Positions 46,638 through 56,434 of a stretch of DNA of 64,000 nt are shown here, one piece after another. The stretch is taken from positions 861,752-925,751 of the forward strand of contig EQ973344.1 in NCBI GenBank assembly GCA_000158655.1. The letters run 5' to 3'. The position numbers were made by a program, and so were the translations under genes. This stretch comes from [Clostridium] methylpentosum DSM 5476. Lineage in GTDB: Bacteria > Bacillota > Clostridia > Oscillospirales > Ruminococcaceae. The notes beneath the pieces are model-generated. The model did not search any database. It was not told where the DNA came from and was given only the letters and a program-made list of their open reading frames with translations. Numbering within the stretch: the stretch's first letter is position 1; each line of letters opens with the position of its first letter.

Positions 46638-47392
46638 AAAAACTATATGAGAAAAGCGAACTGACATTTGCGCTTGTCTGTATTGTGATTTATTGTGTTC
46701 TGCAGTCCTTAGCCAATCCGTTAAATAAAATCATCGGGATTGAAGGCTTAGCTAACGCAATTTTCAATGTTGTTCTGACGGTTATTTTGTTTTGCTTTAT
46801 CAAGAAAAACGGCTTGTTCAAACGGTATGGACTTTGCAAAACTTCTATACCCGCCCGTCAGTTTCTTTATTATGTTCCGTTGATTATCTTAGTCACAAGA
46901 AATCTTTGGAACGGAGTTACGGTCAATTTTTCGTTGACGGATACTGTCTGCTATATAACTTATATGCTTTGTGTCGGATTTGTGGAAGAAGTGCTTTTCC
47001 GTGGCTTTCTCTTTAAAGCCATGGCAAAAGATAATGTAAAAATGGCAATCGTCATTTCAAGCGTCACTTTTGGTTTGGGTCATTTACTCCATTTGATAAA
47101 TGGCAGCGATGTGGAGCTTGTAGCAAATCTATTTCAAGTTGTCGGGGCGATTGCATTTGGCTTCCTGTTTGTACTTATATTTCATCGTGGCGGAAGCCTG
47201 ATCCCCTGCATCATCACGCACTCTGTAATTAATGCAAGCAGTGCTTTTGCAAATGAAACAGGATTGACGGTAGAAAAGCGTATTATTATGAACTTGATCC
47301 TGTTTGTGATTATTGCTGTTTACACCTTCATTCTCTCAAGAATATTGCCGAAAAATCAACATTTAAATGAGAACGGTGTGGCGAACAAATAA
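46634..47392 (+). CDS. CPBP-family intramembrane glutamic endopeptidase
   Basis: The 252-residue protein has about seven to eight hydrophobic helices. It carries the Abi/CAAX-protease motifs: EEVLFRGFLF (EExxxR, near residue 119), FGLGHLLHL (FxxxH) and HSVINASS (HxxxN). Bacterial members are often linked to bacteriocin self-immunity or processing of membrane proteins; none of these partners is nearby. It is coupled to the TetR gene by an ATGA overlap and lies within the AT-rich island. Confidence 0.92.
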   Translation: MKKLYEKSELTFALVCIVIYCVLQSLANPLNKIIGIEGLANAIFNVVLTVILFCFIKKNGLFKRYGLCKTSIPARQFLYYVPLIILVTRNLWNGVTVNFSLTDTVCYITYMLCVGFVEEVLFRGFLFKAMAKDNVKMAIVISSVTFGLGHLLHLINGSDVELVANLFQVVGAIAFGFLFVLIFHRGGSLIPCIITHSVINASSAFANETGLTVEKRIIMNLILFVIIAVYTFILSRILPKNQHLNENGVANK

Positions 47393-47408
47393 TACGGCAA
47401 AGATAATT

Positions 47409-47578
47409 TCTGAACGGGTACGCTACCCTGTGTGCAGAAATAAAACGAGGTTACAGATACGGGTAGATAGAGAGCTAAAAAACTTTCTTCTTTATTTTCC
47501 GAAATGCAAGCAGGGAAGTTTGATTGATGCAAAATAATAGTTATTAAAGGGTTTGAAGCAAAACGCGAAGCTGATTAG
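47409..47578 (+). pseudogene. decayed cysteine-rich KTR domain gene
   Basis: The plus-strand sequence reads RVRYPVCRNKTRLQIRVD, then RELKNFLLYFPKCKQGSLIDAK and a stop. A frame change continues IVIKGFEAKREAD. It resembles the small cysteine-rich KTR proteins of clostridial conjugative elements (CPVCGNKTR...CPKCKQE). Two of the four expected metal-binding cysteines are replaced (Tyr and Phe) and no start codon is present, so it is a remnant. It lies just beyond the CPBP gene. Confidence 0.7.
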
Positions 47579-47699
47579 CAGAGGGATAAATCAGGATTAT
47601 AGAGGTAATCGAGAATAATAAGGAGATTGTTTTATCAAGCAATATTAAAATTTCTATTAGACTCCTTTATTTCACACCTACATCTGTCGAAAAACCCTG

Positions 47700-47728
47700 T
47701 TTACCAATGAGGCAAATTATGTTATAAT
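47700..47728 (+). promoter_or_regulatory. promoter of the ACT-PFL operon
   Basis: TTTACC (47700-47705) and TATAAT (47723-47728) with a 17-base spacer lie 46 bases before the ACT gene start. Confidence 0.8.
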
Positions 47729-47773
47729 GAGAAACTAAACAGATTCGATTTTAAATTGGAAAGGTTGAATACA

Positions 47774-48043
47774 ATGAAAGCAGTTGTTACGGTAATCGGC
47801 AAAGACATGGTCGGCCTGATGGCAAAGGTGAGCGGCGTGTGCGCGCAGCACAACGCAAATGTCACCGAGGTGACCCAGTCGGTGCTCAGCGACCTGTTTG
47901 CGATGATCATGCTCATTGACATCACAGACCTCAAATCCGACCTCGGCGCGCTCTCGGATGACATGGAGAAGCTCGCTCAGGAGCTCGGCCTGCAGATCCA
48001 CGTCATGCATGAGGATATTTTCAACTCGATGCACCGCATCTAA
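47774..48043 (+). CDS. ACT domain protein (UPF0237)
   Basis: The 89-residue protein is a single ACT domain: KAVVTVIGKDMVGLMAKVSGVCAQHNANVTEVTQSVLSDLFAMIMLIDI. Such domains bind small ligands, usually amino acids. ATG 47774 follows GGAAAGGTTGAATACA. UPF0237 genes regularly precede a PFL/UPF0210 gene, as here, 21 bases away. Confidence 0.94.
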   Translation: MKAVVTVIGKDMVGLMAKVSGVCAQHNANVTEVTQSVLSDLFAMIMLIDITDLKSDLGALSDDMEKLAQELGLQIHVMHEDIFNSMHRI

Positions 48044-48064
48044 CCGAACGGAGGAAGAGCCCAG

Positions 48065-49420
48065 ATGATAAACGCACACGATATACTCGAAACAATTAAT
48101 ATGATACAAAACGAGCACCTCGACATCCGCACCGTGACGATGGGGATTTCACTGCTCGACTGCATTGACCCCGACATTGACAGGGCATGTGAAAAGGTAT
48201 ATGACAAAATCGTCCGCCACGCCAAGGAGCTCGTCCCGGTCTGTGAAGAGATCGAGCGGCGCTACTCCATTCCGATCATCAACAAGCGCATCTCGGTCAC
48301 CCCGATCGCCATGATTTCGGCGGCGAGCAAGGGAGACCCGGTCAAATTCGCCCACACCCTCGAAAAGGCCGCCAACACCTGCGGAGTCAACTTTATCGGC
48401 GGCTATTCCGCACTGGTGCAAAAGGGGTTCAGCGCAGGCGACGTCGAGCTCATTCACTCGATTCCCCGCGCGCTCGCTGAGACCGACCATGTCTGTTCTT
48501 CAGTCAATGTCGGCTCGACCAAAACCGGCATCAACCTCGACGCCTGCAAGCTGATGGGGGAAATCATCAAAAAGACGGCGGAGGAAACCGCGGAGCGGGA
48601 CTGCATCGGCGCGGCAAAGCTGGTCGTGTTCTGCAACGCGCCGGAGGATAACCCGTTTATGGCGGGCGCGTTCCACGGCCCCGGCGAGCCCGACTGCATC
48701 ATCAATGTGGGCGTCTCCGGTCCTGGCGTTGTGCGGGCGGCGCTTGCCAAGGTGCCCGGGGCATCCATCACCGAGGTGGCGGACACCATCAAAAAGACGG
48801 CGTTTAAAATCACCCGCATGGGAATGCTCGTCGGCACAGAGGCCTCCAAGCGGCTCGGCGTACCGTTCGGTATTGTTGACCTCTCGCTCGCACCGACCCC
48901 TGAAGTCGGCGACTCGGTCGCCTACATCCTCGAGGAGATCGGGCTGGAGAAATGCGGCACCCACGGCACCACCGCCACTCTCGCGCTGCTCAACGATGCA
49001 GTCAAAAAGGGCGGCGTCATGGCGTCCTCCCAGGTGGGCGGCCTCTCGGGCGCGTTCATCCCGGTTTCCGAAGACGCAGGCATGATCGAGGCGGCCCGCT
49101 GCGGCGCCCTGCGGCTGGAAAAACTCGAGGCAATGACTGCGGTCTGCTCGGTGGGCCTGGATATGATTGTCATCCCCGGCGACACCACAGCCGACACCAT
49201 TGCGGCGATCATCGCCGACGAGGCGGCGATCGGCATGGTCAACTCCAAAACCACCGCGGTGCGCCTCATCCCCGCCATCGGCAAACAGGCGGGCGAGGAG
49301 CTCGAGTTCGGCGGACTGCTCGGCACCGGGCCAATTATGGAGGTCAACCCGAACTCACCAAGCAAGTTTATCTCCCGCGGCGGCCAGATCCCTGCCCCGC
49401 TGCAAAGTTTAAAAAACTAA
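48065..49420 (+). CDS. PFL family protein (UPF0210)
   Basis: The 451-residue protein matches the conserved PFL/UPF0210 family: [101 protein letters not shown] and GCGAL-like core with [28 protein letters not shown]. Its structure is related to pyruvate-formate-lyase-type barrels, but the function is unknown and there is no radical glycine signature. It starts after CGGAGGAAGAGCCCAG and pairs with the ACT gene. Confidence 0.93.
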   Translation: MINAHDILETINMIQNEHLDIRTVTMGISLLDCIDPDIDRACEKVYDKIVRHAKELVPVCEEIERRYSIPIINKRISVTPIAMISAASKGDPVKFAHTLEKAANTCGVNFIGGYSALVQKGFSAGDVELIHSIPRALAETDHVCSSVNVGSTKTGINLDACKLMGEIIKKTAEETAERDCIGAAKLVVFCNAPEDNPFMAGAFHGPGEPDCIINVGVSGPGVVRAALAKVPGASITEVADTIKKTAFKITRMGMLVGTEASKRLGVPFGIVDLSLAPTPEVGDSVAYILEEIGLEKCGTHGTTATLALLNDAVKKGGVMASSQVGGLSGAFIPVSEDAGMIEAARCGALRLEKLEAMTAVCSVGLDMIVIPGDTTADTIAAIIADEAAIGMVNSKTTAVRLIPAIGKQAGEELEFGGLLGTGPIMEVNPNSPSKFISRGGQIPAPLQSLKN

Positions 49421-49446
49421 AAATAGCTTCATAAATTGTCTATCAT

Positions 49447-49486
49447 TCGGGCATCCTGAAAAAAGAGGGATGCCCGAGTTTTTTTG
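49447..49486 (+). terminator. terminator after the PFL gene
   Basis: A perfect 10-base-pair stem TCGGGCATCC/GGATGCCCGA (49447-49456 with 49468-49477) is followed by seven T residues on the plus strand. Confidence 0.95.
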
Positions 49487-49668
49487 CCGGAATTGTAAAC
49501 ATTGTTTTTCTAAACTATTTCAGTATATCATTAAACATTATCAACTACATGTTGTGTAAAATTATATTTGTAGAAAAAATTTAGTGAATTTTCCATAAAA
49601 TCAACTCTTTTTCGGTGAAATAACTAAAATTCGGAAAAGAGATTTGTTTTGTTCGTCGGGGAAAGAAC

Positions 49669-49697
49669 TTGCGATTTGAAACTGATAGGTATATGAT
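49669..49697 (+). promoter_or_regulatory. candidate V-ATPase operon promoter
   Basis: TTGCGA (49669-49674) and TATGAT (49692-49697) with a 17-base spacer lie about 90 bases before the first subunit gene. Confidence 0.5.
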
Positions 49698-49788
49698 ATT
49701 ACTAATGTAATCGTCATGATTTGTTCACCTTTGTTGGGACTGTACAACAACTCACAAAGGGGTCCTGATTGACAGAATGGAGGTTCCT

Positions 49789-50100
49789 ATGGAGAATCTA
49801 GTAAACAAGATTATTGAGATTGACCGCACTGCGGAAGCAAGACTCAAGCAAGCCCAGGAACAAAAAGAGCAGGCAATCCAGCAGATCGACCAGCGCAAGC
49901 GGGAGATCATGAACGAGGTTTCGGAGCGGGGAGATAAAAAACTCGCGGCATTTGAACAGAGCGAAAAGCTCTCGGCAGGAGAACAGATCCAGGCGATCAA
50001 CAAGAGGCTGCTCTCCGACTGCAACCGGCTGCAAAAGCAGTTTGACCAGCACAACACCGAGTGGACGGATGAGCTCTTTAACCGGGTGCTGGGAAAATAG
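49789..50100 (+). CDS. V/A-type ATPase subunit G/H (peripheral stalk)
   Basis: The 103-residue product is almost entirely helical and charged (IIEIDRTAEARLKQAQEQKEQAIQQIDQRKREI), a coiled coil as in the stalk subunit that pairs with subunit E. The first gene of the ATPase operon usually encodes this subunit. ATG 49789 follows GGAGGTTCCT. The sequence alone would not prove the subunit; context does. Confidence 0.8.
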   Translation: MENLVNKIIEIDRTAEARLKQAQEQKEQAIQQIDQRKREIMNEVSERGDKKLAAFEQSEKLSAGEQIQAINKRLLSDCNRLQKQFDQHNTEWTDELFNRVLGK

Positions 50101-50191
50101 CGGCGCCCCCGAAACAGGAGACGTGCACAGCGGACTTCTCGCCGCTGTCAGCAGACGTTTTGAAAGACTGTTCAGATTGGAGCTTTGACTT

Positions 50192-51235
50192 ATGCTTGAA
50201 TTGAATTCAAACCCCGCGGTAACAGCCAAGGTCCGCGCCATGTACGGCCGCCGCATCAGCGATGAACAGTACGACGAGCTGATGAAACGCCGTTCGGTCA
50301 GCGAGATCGCAGGCTACCTCAAATCCAACACGCATTTTTCCGCAGCACTGGCCAATATAAATGAAAGCAACATCCACCGCGGACAGCTCGAGGATGTGCT
50401 CCGGCGCGAAGTGTTCAACAGCTACTCCCGTCTTTACCGCTACACCAACGTGCGCGGCGAAAATCTCTTTCACTATGTGATTATGGAGGAGGAGATTGGC
50501 GAAATACTGCGTATGGTGCAGCTGCTCAACGCCGGCAATCCGCAGGATTACATCGTCGAACTGCCTGGCTACCTCATCCAGGGCGCGGACATCCCGCTGG
50601 TGGAGCTCGCCAAGGTGCGGGATTTCGATTCCCTCCTTGCAGTGCTCGGCGACACCCCCTATGCGGGGATCATGAAGCGGTTCCGCCCTGCGGAGCCGTC
50701 TGGCATGATCGACTACGCAGCATGTGAGCACGAATTCTATTCGTTCTATTTTGACCGGATGTTCCAGATGCTCAACAAAAATTACACTGGCACAACCCGC
50801 CGGGAGCTGGGCGAGCTGCTCACTATGCGCATCGAGCTGCTCAACCTCTCTACCATCTCACGAGCTAAGTTTTACTTTCGGTCCGCACCCGACGAGATAC
50901 GCAAGTGGATTTTCCCCTACCGCTACAAACTCACCAAGCGAATTCTAAGCGACCTGATTGAGGCGGATGGGGTCGACCAACTCAGAAAGGTATTTAAGGA
51001 AACAACGATTGGAAGAAAACTTGAGAACCACGAGTTTACCTACATTGAGAACTACACCGACAGGCTCAAATATTACATCAGCCGCCACTATATGTATTTC
51101 TCGACCAACGCATCGGTTTCGTTCTATGCATTTGTGCTGCTCAGCCAGATTGAGCTGAACAACCTCATCAGCATTATAGAGGGAATCCGCTATCAGATTT
51201 CTTTCCAGGAAATCAAGAAATTAATCATAACATAA
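50192..51235 (+). CDS. V/A-type ATPase subunit C
   Basis: The 347-residue protein matches the V0D/AC39 family that links the rotor ring to the central stalk. Recognisable features are the N-terminal AKVRAMYGRRISDEQYDELMKRRSVSEIAGYLKS and repeated helical segments through to FYAFVLLSQIELNNLISIIEGIRYQ. It lies 91 bases after the stalk gene and 14 bases before subunit I. Confidence 0.9.
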   Translation: MLELNSNPAVTAKVRAMYGRRISDEQYDELMKRRSVSEIAGYLKSNTHFSAALANINESNIHRGQLEDVLRREVFNSYSRLYRYTNVRGENLFHYVIMEEEIGEILRMVQLLNAGNPQDYIVELPGYLIQGADIPLVELAKVRDFDSLLAVLGDTPYAGIMKRFRPAEPSGMIDYAACEHEFYSFYFDRMFQMLNKNYTGTTRRELGELLTMRIELLNLSTISRAKFYFRSAPDEIRKWIFPYRYKLTKRILSDLIEADGVDQLRKVFKETTIGRKLENHEFTYIENYTDRLKYYISRHYMYFSTNASVSFYAFVLLSQIELNNLISIIEGIRYQISFQEIKKLIIT

Positions 51236-51249
51236 AGGTGGTGTAAACC

Positions 51250-53178
51250 ATGTCAATTGAAAAGATGTCCCTCGTGAACATCGTAGGGAGTCTTTCAAGC
51301 CTTGACGAAACGCTGTTGAACTGCTGCAAAAGCGAATTGTTCCACCCCGAGCTTGCGCCGACCAACACTGCGTTCAAAAAGCTCGAAGAGGAGAACCCCT
51401 ATACCACCAAGCTGCAAAAGGCAATGGGGGTGCTCGACGATCTCGGGATCGCCTACGGCTACCGCGATTACTTCTCTCTGAACATGAGCGATGAGCAGGT
51501 ATGGGCCTATATCCAGCAGCTTGAGGAGCACATTACCAGCTGCAACCACCGCCGCTCCGAGCTGCGCGACAGCATCCGGATGCACAAGCAGGCGGTTACC
51601 CAGGTCGGCCACATGCGCGGCCTCGAAACCAAGTTTGACGACATCTTTGACGCCAAGCACTCCCGGGCGCGGTTCGGCCGCCTGCCCGCAGACAGTACCC
51701 TCAAGCTTGAATACTACAAGGAAAAGGATTTTTTCTTTTTCCCGTTTGATCACGACGGAGACTACACCTGGGGGGTTTACTTCTGCCCCGAAGCGCTCGG
51801 GGATGAGATGGACCAGATTTTCGACGCGCTCTATTTTGAAGAGATCAAGATTCCAAGCTACGCGCACGGGACCCCGGACATCGCAGTTCAAAACATCTCC
51901 GCGCAAATCACCAAGGAAGAGGCCGCGCTCACTGCGGTGGAAACTGAGACCGAACAGCTCATCGAGTCGGAAAAAGACAAGATGCTCTCGGTGTATTCCC
52001 TGCTCAAGATGAAAAACGACACCTTTGCCTACCGCCGCTACGCGGTGACTGGTTATGACCAATTCCACCTCGAGGGATTCGTCCCAGAACGGCAACTCAA
52101 AAAATTTCTCTCCCTCTTTGACAAAATCGACAGCGTGGTGTGCGAGGTGCAACCGGTCGACGCCGACGCCCGCCTCACCCCGCCGGTCAAGCTGCACAAC
52201 AACTGGCTGTTCAAACCATTTGAGATGTTTGTCGAGATGTACGGGCTTCCCAACTACGGGGAATTCAATCCCACTCCCCTTGTCGGCATCATCTACATGC
52301 TGCTGTTTGGCATCATGTTCGGCGACCTTGGCCAGGGGTTTGTGATCTCGATTGTCGGCATCCTGATGTGGCGGCTCAAAAAAATGCAGCTCGGCCCCAT
52401 CCTCGCGCGGTGCGGTGTCTCGAGTATGATCTTCGGTTGCCTCTACGGTTCGGTGTTCGGAATGGAGCATGTCCTCGACCCTATTTACCGGGCACTCGGA
52501 TTCGATGGCAAACCGATTGAGGTGCTCCATCCCGAGACTACCAATCTGCTGCTCGTCTGTGCCATCGGCATCGGCGTGGTGATCATCCTTACCTCGATCA
52601 TCCTCAACATCTATCTCGGTCTAAAAAAGAAGGATTATGAGAGGGCGATCTTCTCCGGCAAGGGGGTCGCCGGGCTCATCCTCTACGGCGGCATCATCGC
52701 TGCGGCAGTCCTGCTGCTGATGTCGGGTATCAATGTGCTCAACCCTGTGTTCATCCTTCTGGTGATTGTGCTTCCGATCGTGCTCATGCTGCTGCAAAAG
52801 CCGCTCGGACAGTTGTGCAAACACAAGCCCGCAAAGCCGGAGGAGGGATTCGGCGGCTATCTGGTGGAGAGCTTTTTTGAGTTCTTTGAAACCATGCTCA
52901 GCTTTCTCTCCAACACCGTCTCCTTCCTGCGTGTCGCCGGCTTTATCATCAGCCACGCCGGCATGATGACGGTTGTCATCTCCCTCTCCGAGCTGCTCGG
53001 AGGAGTCGGGCCTGTGATGCTCATCTTTGGCAACGCGTTTGTCATCTGCCTTGAAGGCCTGCTCGTCGGCATCCAGGTTCTGAGGTTGCTCTATTACGAG
53101 ACGTTCAGCCGGTTCTACGACGGCGGCGGCAAGCCCTATGCGCCCGCAAAAGTGGAATATGAGCGCAAGTCAAAATAA
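51250..53178 (+). CDS. V/A-type ATPase subunit I
   Basis: The 642-residue subunit is the ion-translocating stator (subunit a equivalent). A cytoplasmic domain with coiled coils covers about 1-340, followed by seven to eight membrane helices from VGIIYMLLFGIMFGDLGQGFV onward. The conserved translocation segment FFEFFETMLSFLSNTVSFLRVAGFIISHAGM carries the essential Arg. The end (RLLYYETFSRFYDGGGKPYAP) is typical. The start follows AAAGGTGGTGTAAACC. Confidence 0.95.
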   Translation: MSIEKMSLVNIVGSLSSLDETLLNCCKSELFHPELAPTNTAFKKLEEENPYTTKLQKAMGVLDDLGIAYGYRDYFSLNMSDEQVWAYIQQLEEHITSCNHRRSELRDSIRMHKQAVTQVGHMRGLETKFDDIFDAKHSRARFGRLPADSTLKLEYYKEKDFFFFPFDHDGDYTWGVYFCPEALGDEMDQIFDALYFEEIKIPSYAHGTPDIAVQNISAQITKEEAALTAVETETEQLIESEKDKMLSVYSLLKMKNDTFAYRRYAVTGYDQFHLEGFVPERQLKKFLSLFDKIDSVVCEVQPVDADARLTPPVKLHNNWLFKPFEMFVEMYGLPNYGEFNPTPLVGIIYMLLFGIMFGDLGQGFVISIVGILMWRLKKMQLGPILARCGVSSMIFGCLYGSVFGMEHVLDPIYRALGFDGKPIEVLHPETTNLLLVCAIGIGVVIILTSIILNIYLGLKKKDYERAIFSGKGVAGLILYGGIIAAAVLLLMSGINVLNPVFILLVIVLPIVLMLLQKPLGQLCKHKPAKPEEGFGGYLVESFFEFFETMLSFLSNTVSFLRVAGFIISHAGMMTVVISLSELLGGVGPVMLIFGNAFVICLEGLLVGIQVLRLLYYETFSRFYDGGGKPYAPAKVEYERKSK

Positions 53179-53247
53179 TTCGTCATCCACAGGGCTCGCC
53201 CTGTTGAGAGTATACACTTTGAAAGAATATTTTTGGAGGTTTTACGT

Positions 53248-53673
53248 ATGTTAATCTTTGTACTTCCCTTAATCGCAGTCGTCCTTCTCATGCTTCCCCT
53301 CATCCCCGTTTACAGAGGCGTCAAAACCGGCAAACAGGCAAAGCACAGAATCATCTTCAACCTCTGCGCATTCTTTGGTATCATCGCACTCGGCACCATT
53401 CTTCCGCTCAGCGGCGCGGTCTCAGCTGCTCCGGCTGAGGCAGCGGCAGCTGTCACCAGCGTGGGCGATGGCCTCAAAGCGGTCGCTGCAGCCCTTGCAG
53501 TCGGTGTTTCCGGCATCGGCGGCGGTATCGCAGTCGCTTCGTCCGCTTCAAGCGCAATTGGCGCCTGCAGTGAAGACCCGAAATCCTTTGGTAAATCCCT
53601 GATCTTCGTCGCACTCGGCGAAGGTGTCGCACTCTACGGCTTCATCGTCGCACTGCTGCTCATCCTGCTCTAA
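53248..53673 (+). CDS. V/A-type ATPase subunit K (proteolipid)
   Basis: The 141-residue rotor-ring protein has four hydrophobic helices, two per hairpin. The second hairpin (AVGVSGIGGGIAVASSASSAIG ... SLIFVALGEGVALYGFIVALLLILL) holds the ion-binding Glu. The first hairpin lacks an acidic residue in its helices, so one carboxylate serves two hairpins, as in the V-type ring of Enterococcus hirae. ATG 53248 follows TGGAGGTTTTACGT. Whether Na+ or H+ is carried cannot be read with certainty. Confidence 0.93.
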   Translation: MLIFVLPLIAVVLLMLPLIPVYRGVKTGKQAKHRIIFNLCAFFGIIALGTILPLSGAVSAAPAEAAAAVTSVGDGLKAVAAALAVGVSGIGGGIAVASSASSAIGACSEDPKSFGKSLIFVALGEGVALYGFIVALLLILL

Positions 53674-53724
53674 GCAGCACCCCACGGGCGGATCTTCCGC
53701 CCATTCGCATTTAGGAGGTTCGCT

Positions 53725-54033
53725 ATGAAATTTTACTGCGTCAGCGACAACATCGACACCCAGATGGGAATGCGCCTTGCAGGAATCGAAGGGGTTGTCG
53801 TTCACGAGCCAGATGAGGTCAACAAGGCGATCAAGGACGCCTGCGACAACAAGGAGATCGGAATCATCCTCGTCTCCGAAAAGCTCGTCAAGCTCTGCCC
53901 CGACCTGATCTACGATCTCAAGCTGCATGTAAAATTCCCCCTGATTGTCGAAATCCCCGACCGCCACGGAACTGCAAACATCAGTGATACCATCACGCAA
54001 TATGTTCGTGAAGCCATTGGCGTCAAAATTTAA
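53725..54033 (+). CDS. V/A-type ATPase subunit F
   Basis: The 102-residue central-stalk subunit contains MKFYCVSDNIDTQMGMRLAGI, NKEIGIILVSEKLVKLCPDLI and FPLIVEIPDRHG, standard for subunit F. It starts after AGGAGGTTCGCT, 51 bases after subunit K. Confidence 0.94.
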   Translation: MKFYCVSDNIDTQMGMRLAGIEGVVVHEPDEVNKAIKDACDNKEIGIILVSEKLVKLCPDLIYDLKLHVKFPLIVEIPDRHGTANISDTITQYVREAIGVKI

Positions 54034-54053
54034 TCCGAAGGTGGGTTCGTTCT

Positions 54054-54650
54054 ATGTCTTACGATCAAGATAAATTACAGCGTTTCCAAAAGACGGTGCT
54101 TTCCGAGGCGGAAGGTAAAATCGCCCAGATGGAACAGGAAATACAGGAATATGAAAAAACCGAACTTGAAAAGGCGCGCCAGGCGGAATATGACAAGATG
54201 TTCGCCTACATGCAGAGCAAGGTGCACGACATCCAGTGGAAATACCGCCAGAGCGTGACCAAGGCTTCGCTCGAGGCCAAACGCCGTTTGCTGCAATACC
54301 GCACCGGCCTCGCCGACAAGGTGTTCGCACAGGTAGAGCAAAAGCTCAAGGCATTCACCGCATCTGACCAGTACGAGGCGTTCCTCATTGACAAACTGAA
54401 AAAGGCCGAGAAGGAATTCCCCTGTCAAAACGCGGTGATCAGGCTCTGTCCGGACGACATGAAGCACGCCGGCGCAATTCAGGCGGCCCTCTCGGTGCCG
54501 GTCACTGTGGAGCCCGACCGCCGCAACCACCTGGGCGGCTTTCAAATCGTCAACGAACAAAAGGGTCTGCTGCTCGATGATACATTCGCGTCCAACCTCA
54601 CCGACCAGCACGCGACCTTTTATAAAATCTGCGGCATGACTGTCGCTTAG
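54054..54650 (+). CDS. V/A-type ATPase subunit E (peripheral stalk)
   Basis: The 198-residue protein has a long N-terminal helix (LQRFQKTVLSEAEGKIAQMEQEIQEYEKTELEKAR) and a globular C-terminus ending NEQKGLLLDDTFASNLTDQHATFYKICG. This is the subunit E layout, forming the stator with the G/H subunit. It lies directly before subunit A. Confidence 0.88.
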   Translation: MSYDQDKLQRFQKTVLSEAEGKIAQMEQEIQEYEKTELEKARQAEYDKMFAYMQSKVHDIQWKYRQSVTKASLEAKRRLLQYRTGLADKVFAQVEQKLKAFTASDQYEAFLIDKLKKAEKEFPCQNAVIRLCPDDMKHAGAIQAALSVPVTVEPDRRNHLGGFQIVNEQKGLLLDDTFASNLTDQHATFYKICGMTVA

Positions 54651-54667
54651 GAAGAGAGGTGAACCAC

Positions 54668-56419
54668 ATGGCAAATGTCATTTATTCCATCAACGGCCCA
54701 GTCATCAAACTGCGGGATACCAAGGATTTCTCGATGCTTGAGATGGTCTATGTCGGGAATCAAAAGATCATCGGCGAGGTCATTTCAATCAATGACAAGG
54801 AGACCACCATTCAGGTCTACGAAGGCACAACCGGACTAAAACCCGGCGAGCCCGTTTACTCCACCGGCGCCCCGCTCTGCGCAACCCTCGGCCCGGGCAT
54901 TATGTCCAACATCTTCGACGGCATCGAGCGCCCGCTGCGGGACATGGCTGCCAAAACCGGCGCGTTCATCGAAGTCGGCTCCGACATCCCCTCCCTGGAC
55001 CTCAAAAAGAAATACGACGTCACCCTGACGGTGAAAAAAGGTGATCACCTTAAACCCGGACAGATCTACGCGACCTGCCCCGAGACTTCTGTGATTTTAC
55101 ATAAATGCATGCTCTCCCCCCTGCTTGAGGGAGACGTCATTTCTGTAAAACCTGACGGAAGCTATACGGTGGATGATGTTGTCGCAGTGATCCGGGACGC
55201 GGACGGGGTGGAGCACGAGCTCACCCTCTGCCAGAAATGGCCGATCCGCACCGCGCGCCCGGTTGCGGCGCGTATTCCGACGCATCGCCCGCTCATCACC
55301 GGTCAGCGAGTCATCGACACCCTTTTCCCGATCGCCAAGGGCGGCACCGCCGCCATCCCGGGCGGGTTCGGCACCGGAAAAACGATGACCCAGCACCAGC
55401 TCGCAAAGTGGTGCGACGCGGACATCATCGTCTACATCGGCTGCGGCGAGCGCGGCAACGAGATGACCCAGGTGCTCGAGGAGTTCTCCGAGCTGATTGA
55501 CCCGCGCACCGGAAAGGCGCTCACCGACCGCACCACCTTGATCGCCAACACCTCCAACATGCCGGTTGCGGCGCGCGAGGCGTCGATCTACACCGGCATC
55601 ACCCTGGCAGAATACTACCGTGACATGGGCTATCACGTCGCGATTATGGCGGACTCCACCTCCCGCTGGGCAGAAGCGCTGCGCGAGATCTCCGGCCGCC
55701 TGGAAGAAATGCCGGCGGAAGAGGGCTTCCCCGCCTACCTGCCTTCGAGAATCTCAGAATTCTACGAGCGCGCAGGCTACATGACCACTCTGTGCGGCGA
55801 GGAGGGTTCGGTCACAATCATCGGCGCAGTCTCGCCGCAAGGCTCCGACTTCTCCGAGCCGGTCACCCAAAACACCAAGCGATTTGTCCGCTGCTTCTGG
55901 GCGCTCGACAAATCCCTCGCCTATGCCCGCCACTATCCGGCGATCAACTGGATGACGAGTTACTCAGAGTACGACGATGAGTTTGCCGATTTCTACGACA
56001 AAAACGCGGGCGAAGATTTTCGTTCCCTCAAACAGCGGATTTCCGCCCTGCTCGCCGAGGAGAGCAACCTCATGGAGATCGTCAAGCTGATCGGCGCAGA
56101 TGTGCTGCCCGATGACCAGAAGCTGGTCATCGAAATCGCAAAGGTCATCCGCGTCGGCTTCCTCCAGCAGAACGCCTTCCACAAGGACGACACCTATGTC
56201 CCGCTCGAAAAGCAACGCCAGATGATGAAGGTGATCCTCTATCTCAACGACAAGGCGAGCGAGCTCGTCGCCCGCAACATCCCAATCTCAAACATCATCT
56301 CGACCGGTATCTTTGACCGGCTCGCCCGCATTAAATACGACATCCCCAACGACAAGCTTGAACTGTTCGACGACTACTACAAAGAAATCGACGAAAAGCT
56401 AGCCGAGAGCGATCGATAA
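54668..56419 (+). CDS. V/A-type ATPase catalytic subunit A
   Basis: The 583-residue subunit hydrolyses or makes ATP. It has the V-type non-homologous insertion (about 110-190) before the core. The P-loop is [21 protein letters not shown], followed by [18 protein letters not shown] with the catalytic Glu and [26 protein letters not shown] 54668 follows AGAGGTGAACCAC; an in-frame GTG three codons earlier is less well placed. Confidence 0.97.
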   Translation: MANVIYSINGPVIKLRDTKDFSMLEMVYVGNQKIIGEVISINDKETTIQVYEGTTGLKPGEPVYSTGAPLCATLGPGIMSNIFDGIERPLRDMAAKTGAFIEVGSDIPSLDLKKKYDVTLTVKKGDHLKPGQIYATCPETSVILHKCMLSPLLEGDVISVKPDGSYTVDDVVAVIRDADGVEHELTLCQKWPIRTARPVAARIPTHRPLITGQRVIDTLFPIAKGGTAAIPGGFGTGKTMTQHQLAKWCDADIIVYIGCGERGNEMTQVLEEFSELIDPRTGKALTDRTTLIANTSNMPVAAREASIYTGITLAEYYRDMGYHVAIMADSTSRWAEALREISGRLEEMPAEEGFPAYLPSRISEFYERAGYMTTLCGEEGSVTIIGAVSPQGSDFSEPVTQNTKRFVRCFWALDKSLAYARHYPAINWMTSYSEYDDEFADFYDKNAGEDFRSLKQRISALLAEESNLMEIVKLIGADVLPDDQKLVIEIAKVIRVGFLQQNAFHKDDTYVPLEKQRQMMKVILYLNDKASELVARNIPISNIISTGIFDRLARIKYDIPNDKLELFDDYYKEIDEKLAESDR

Positions 56420-56434
56420 AGGAGTGAGGCAGTA

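Larger units (their letters stand above)
49421..49788. other. intergenic leader of the V-ATPase operon
   Basis: The stretch holds the PFL terminator at its start, then about 180 AT-rich bases, then the candidate V-ATPase promoter and an unassigned leader of about 90 bases. No gene was seen. Confidence 0.6.

Noticed and set aside
47756-47773. Earlier start for the ACT gene
   Set aside because: The upstream start has no Shine-Dalgarno; GGAAAGG is correctly placed for ATG 47774 and the domain begins there.
51295-52530. A 411-residue minus-strand frame opposite ATPase subunit I
   Set aside because: It is the antisense of a well-supported gene within an intact operon.
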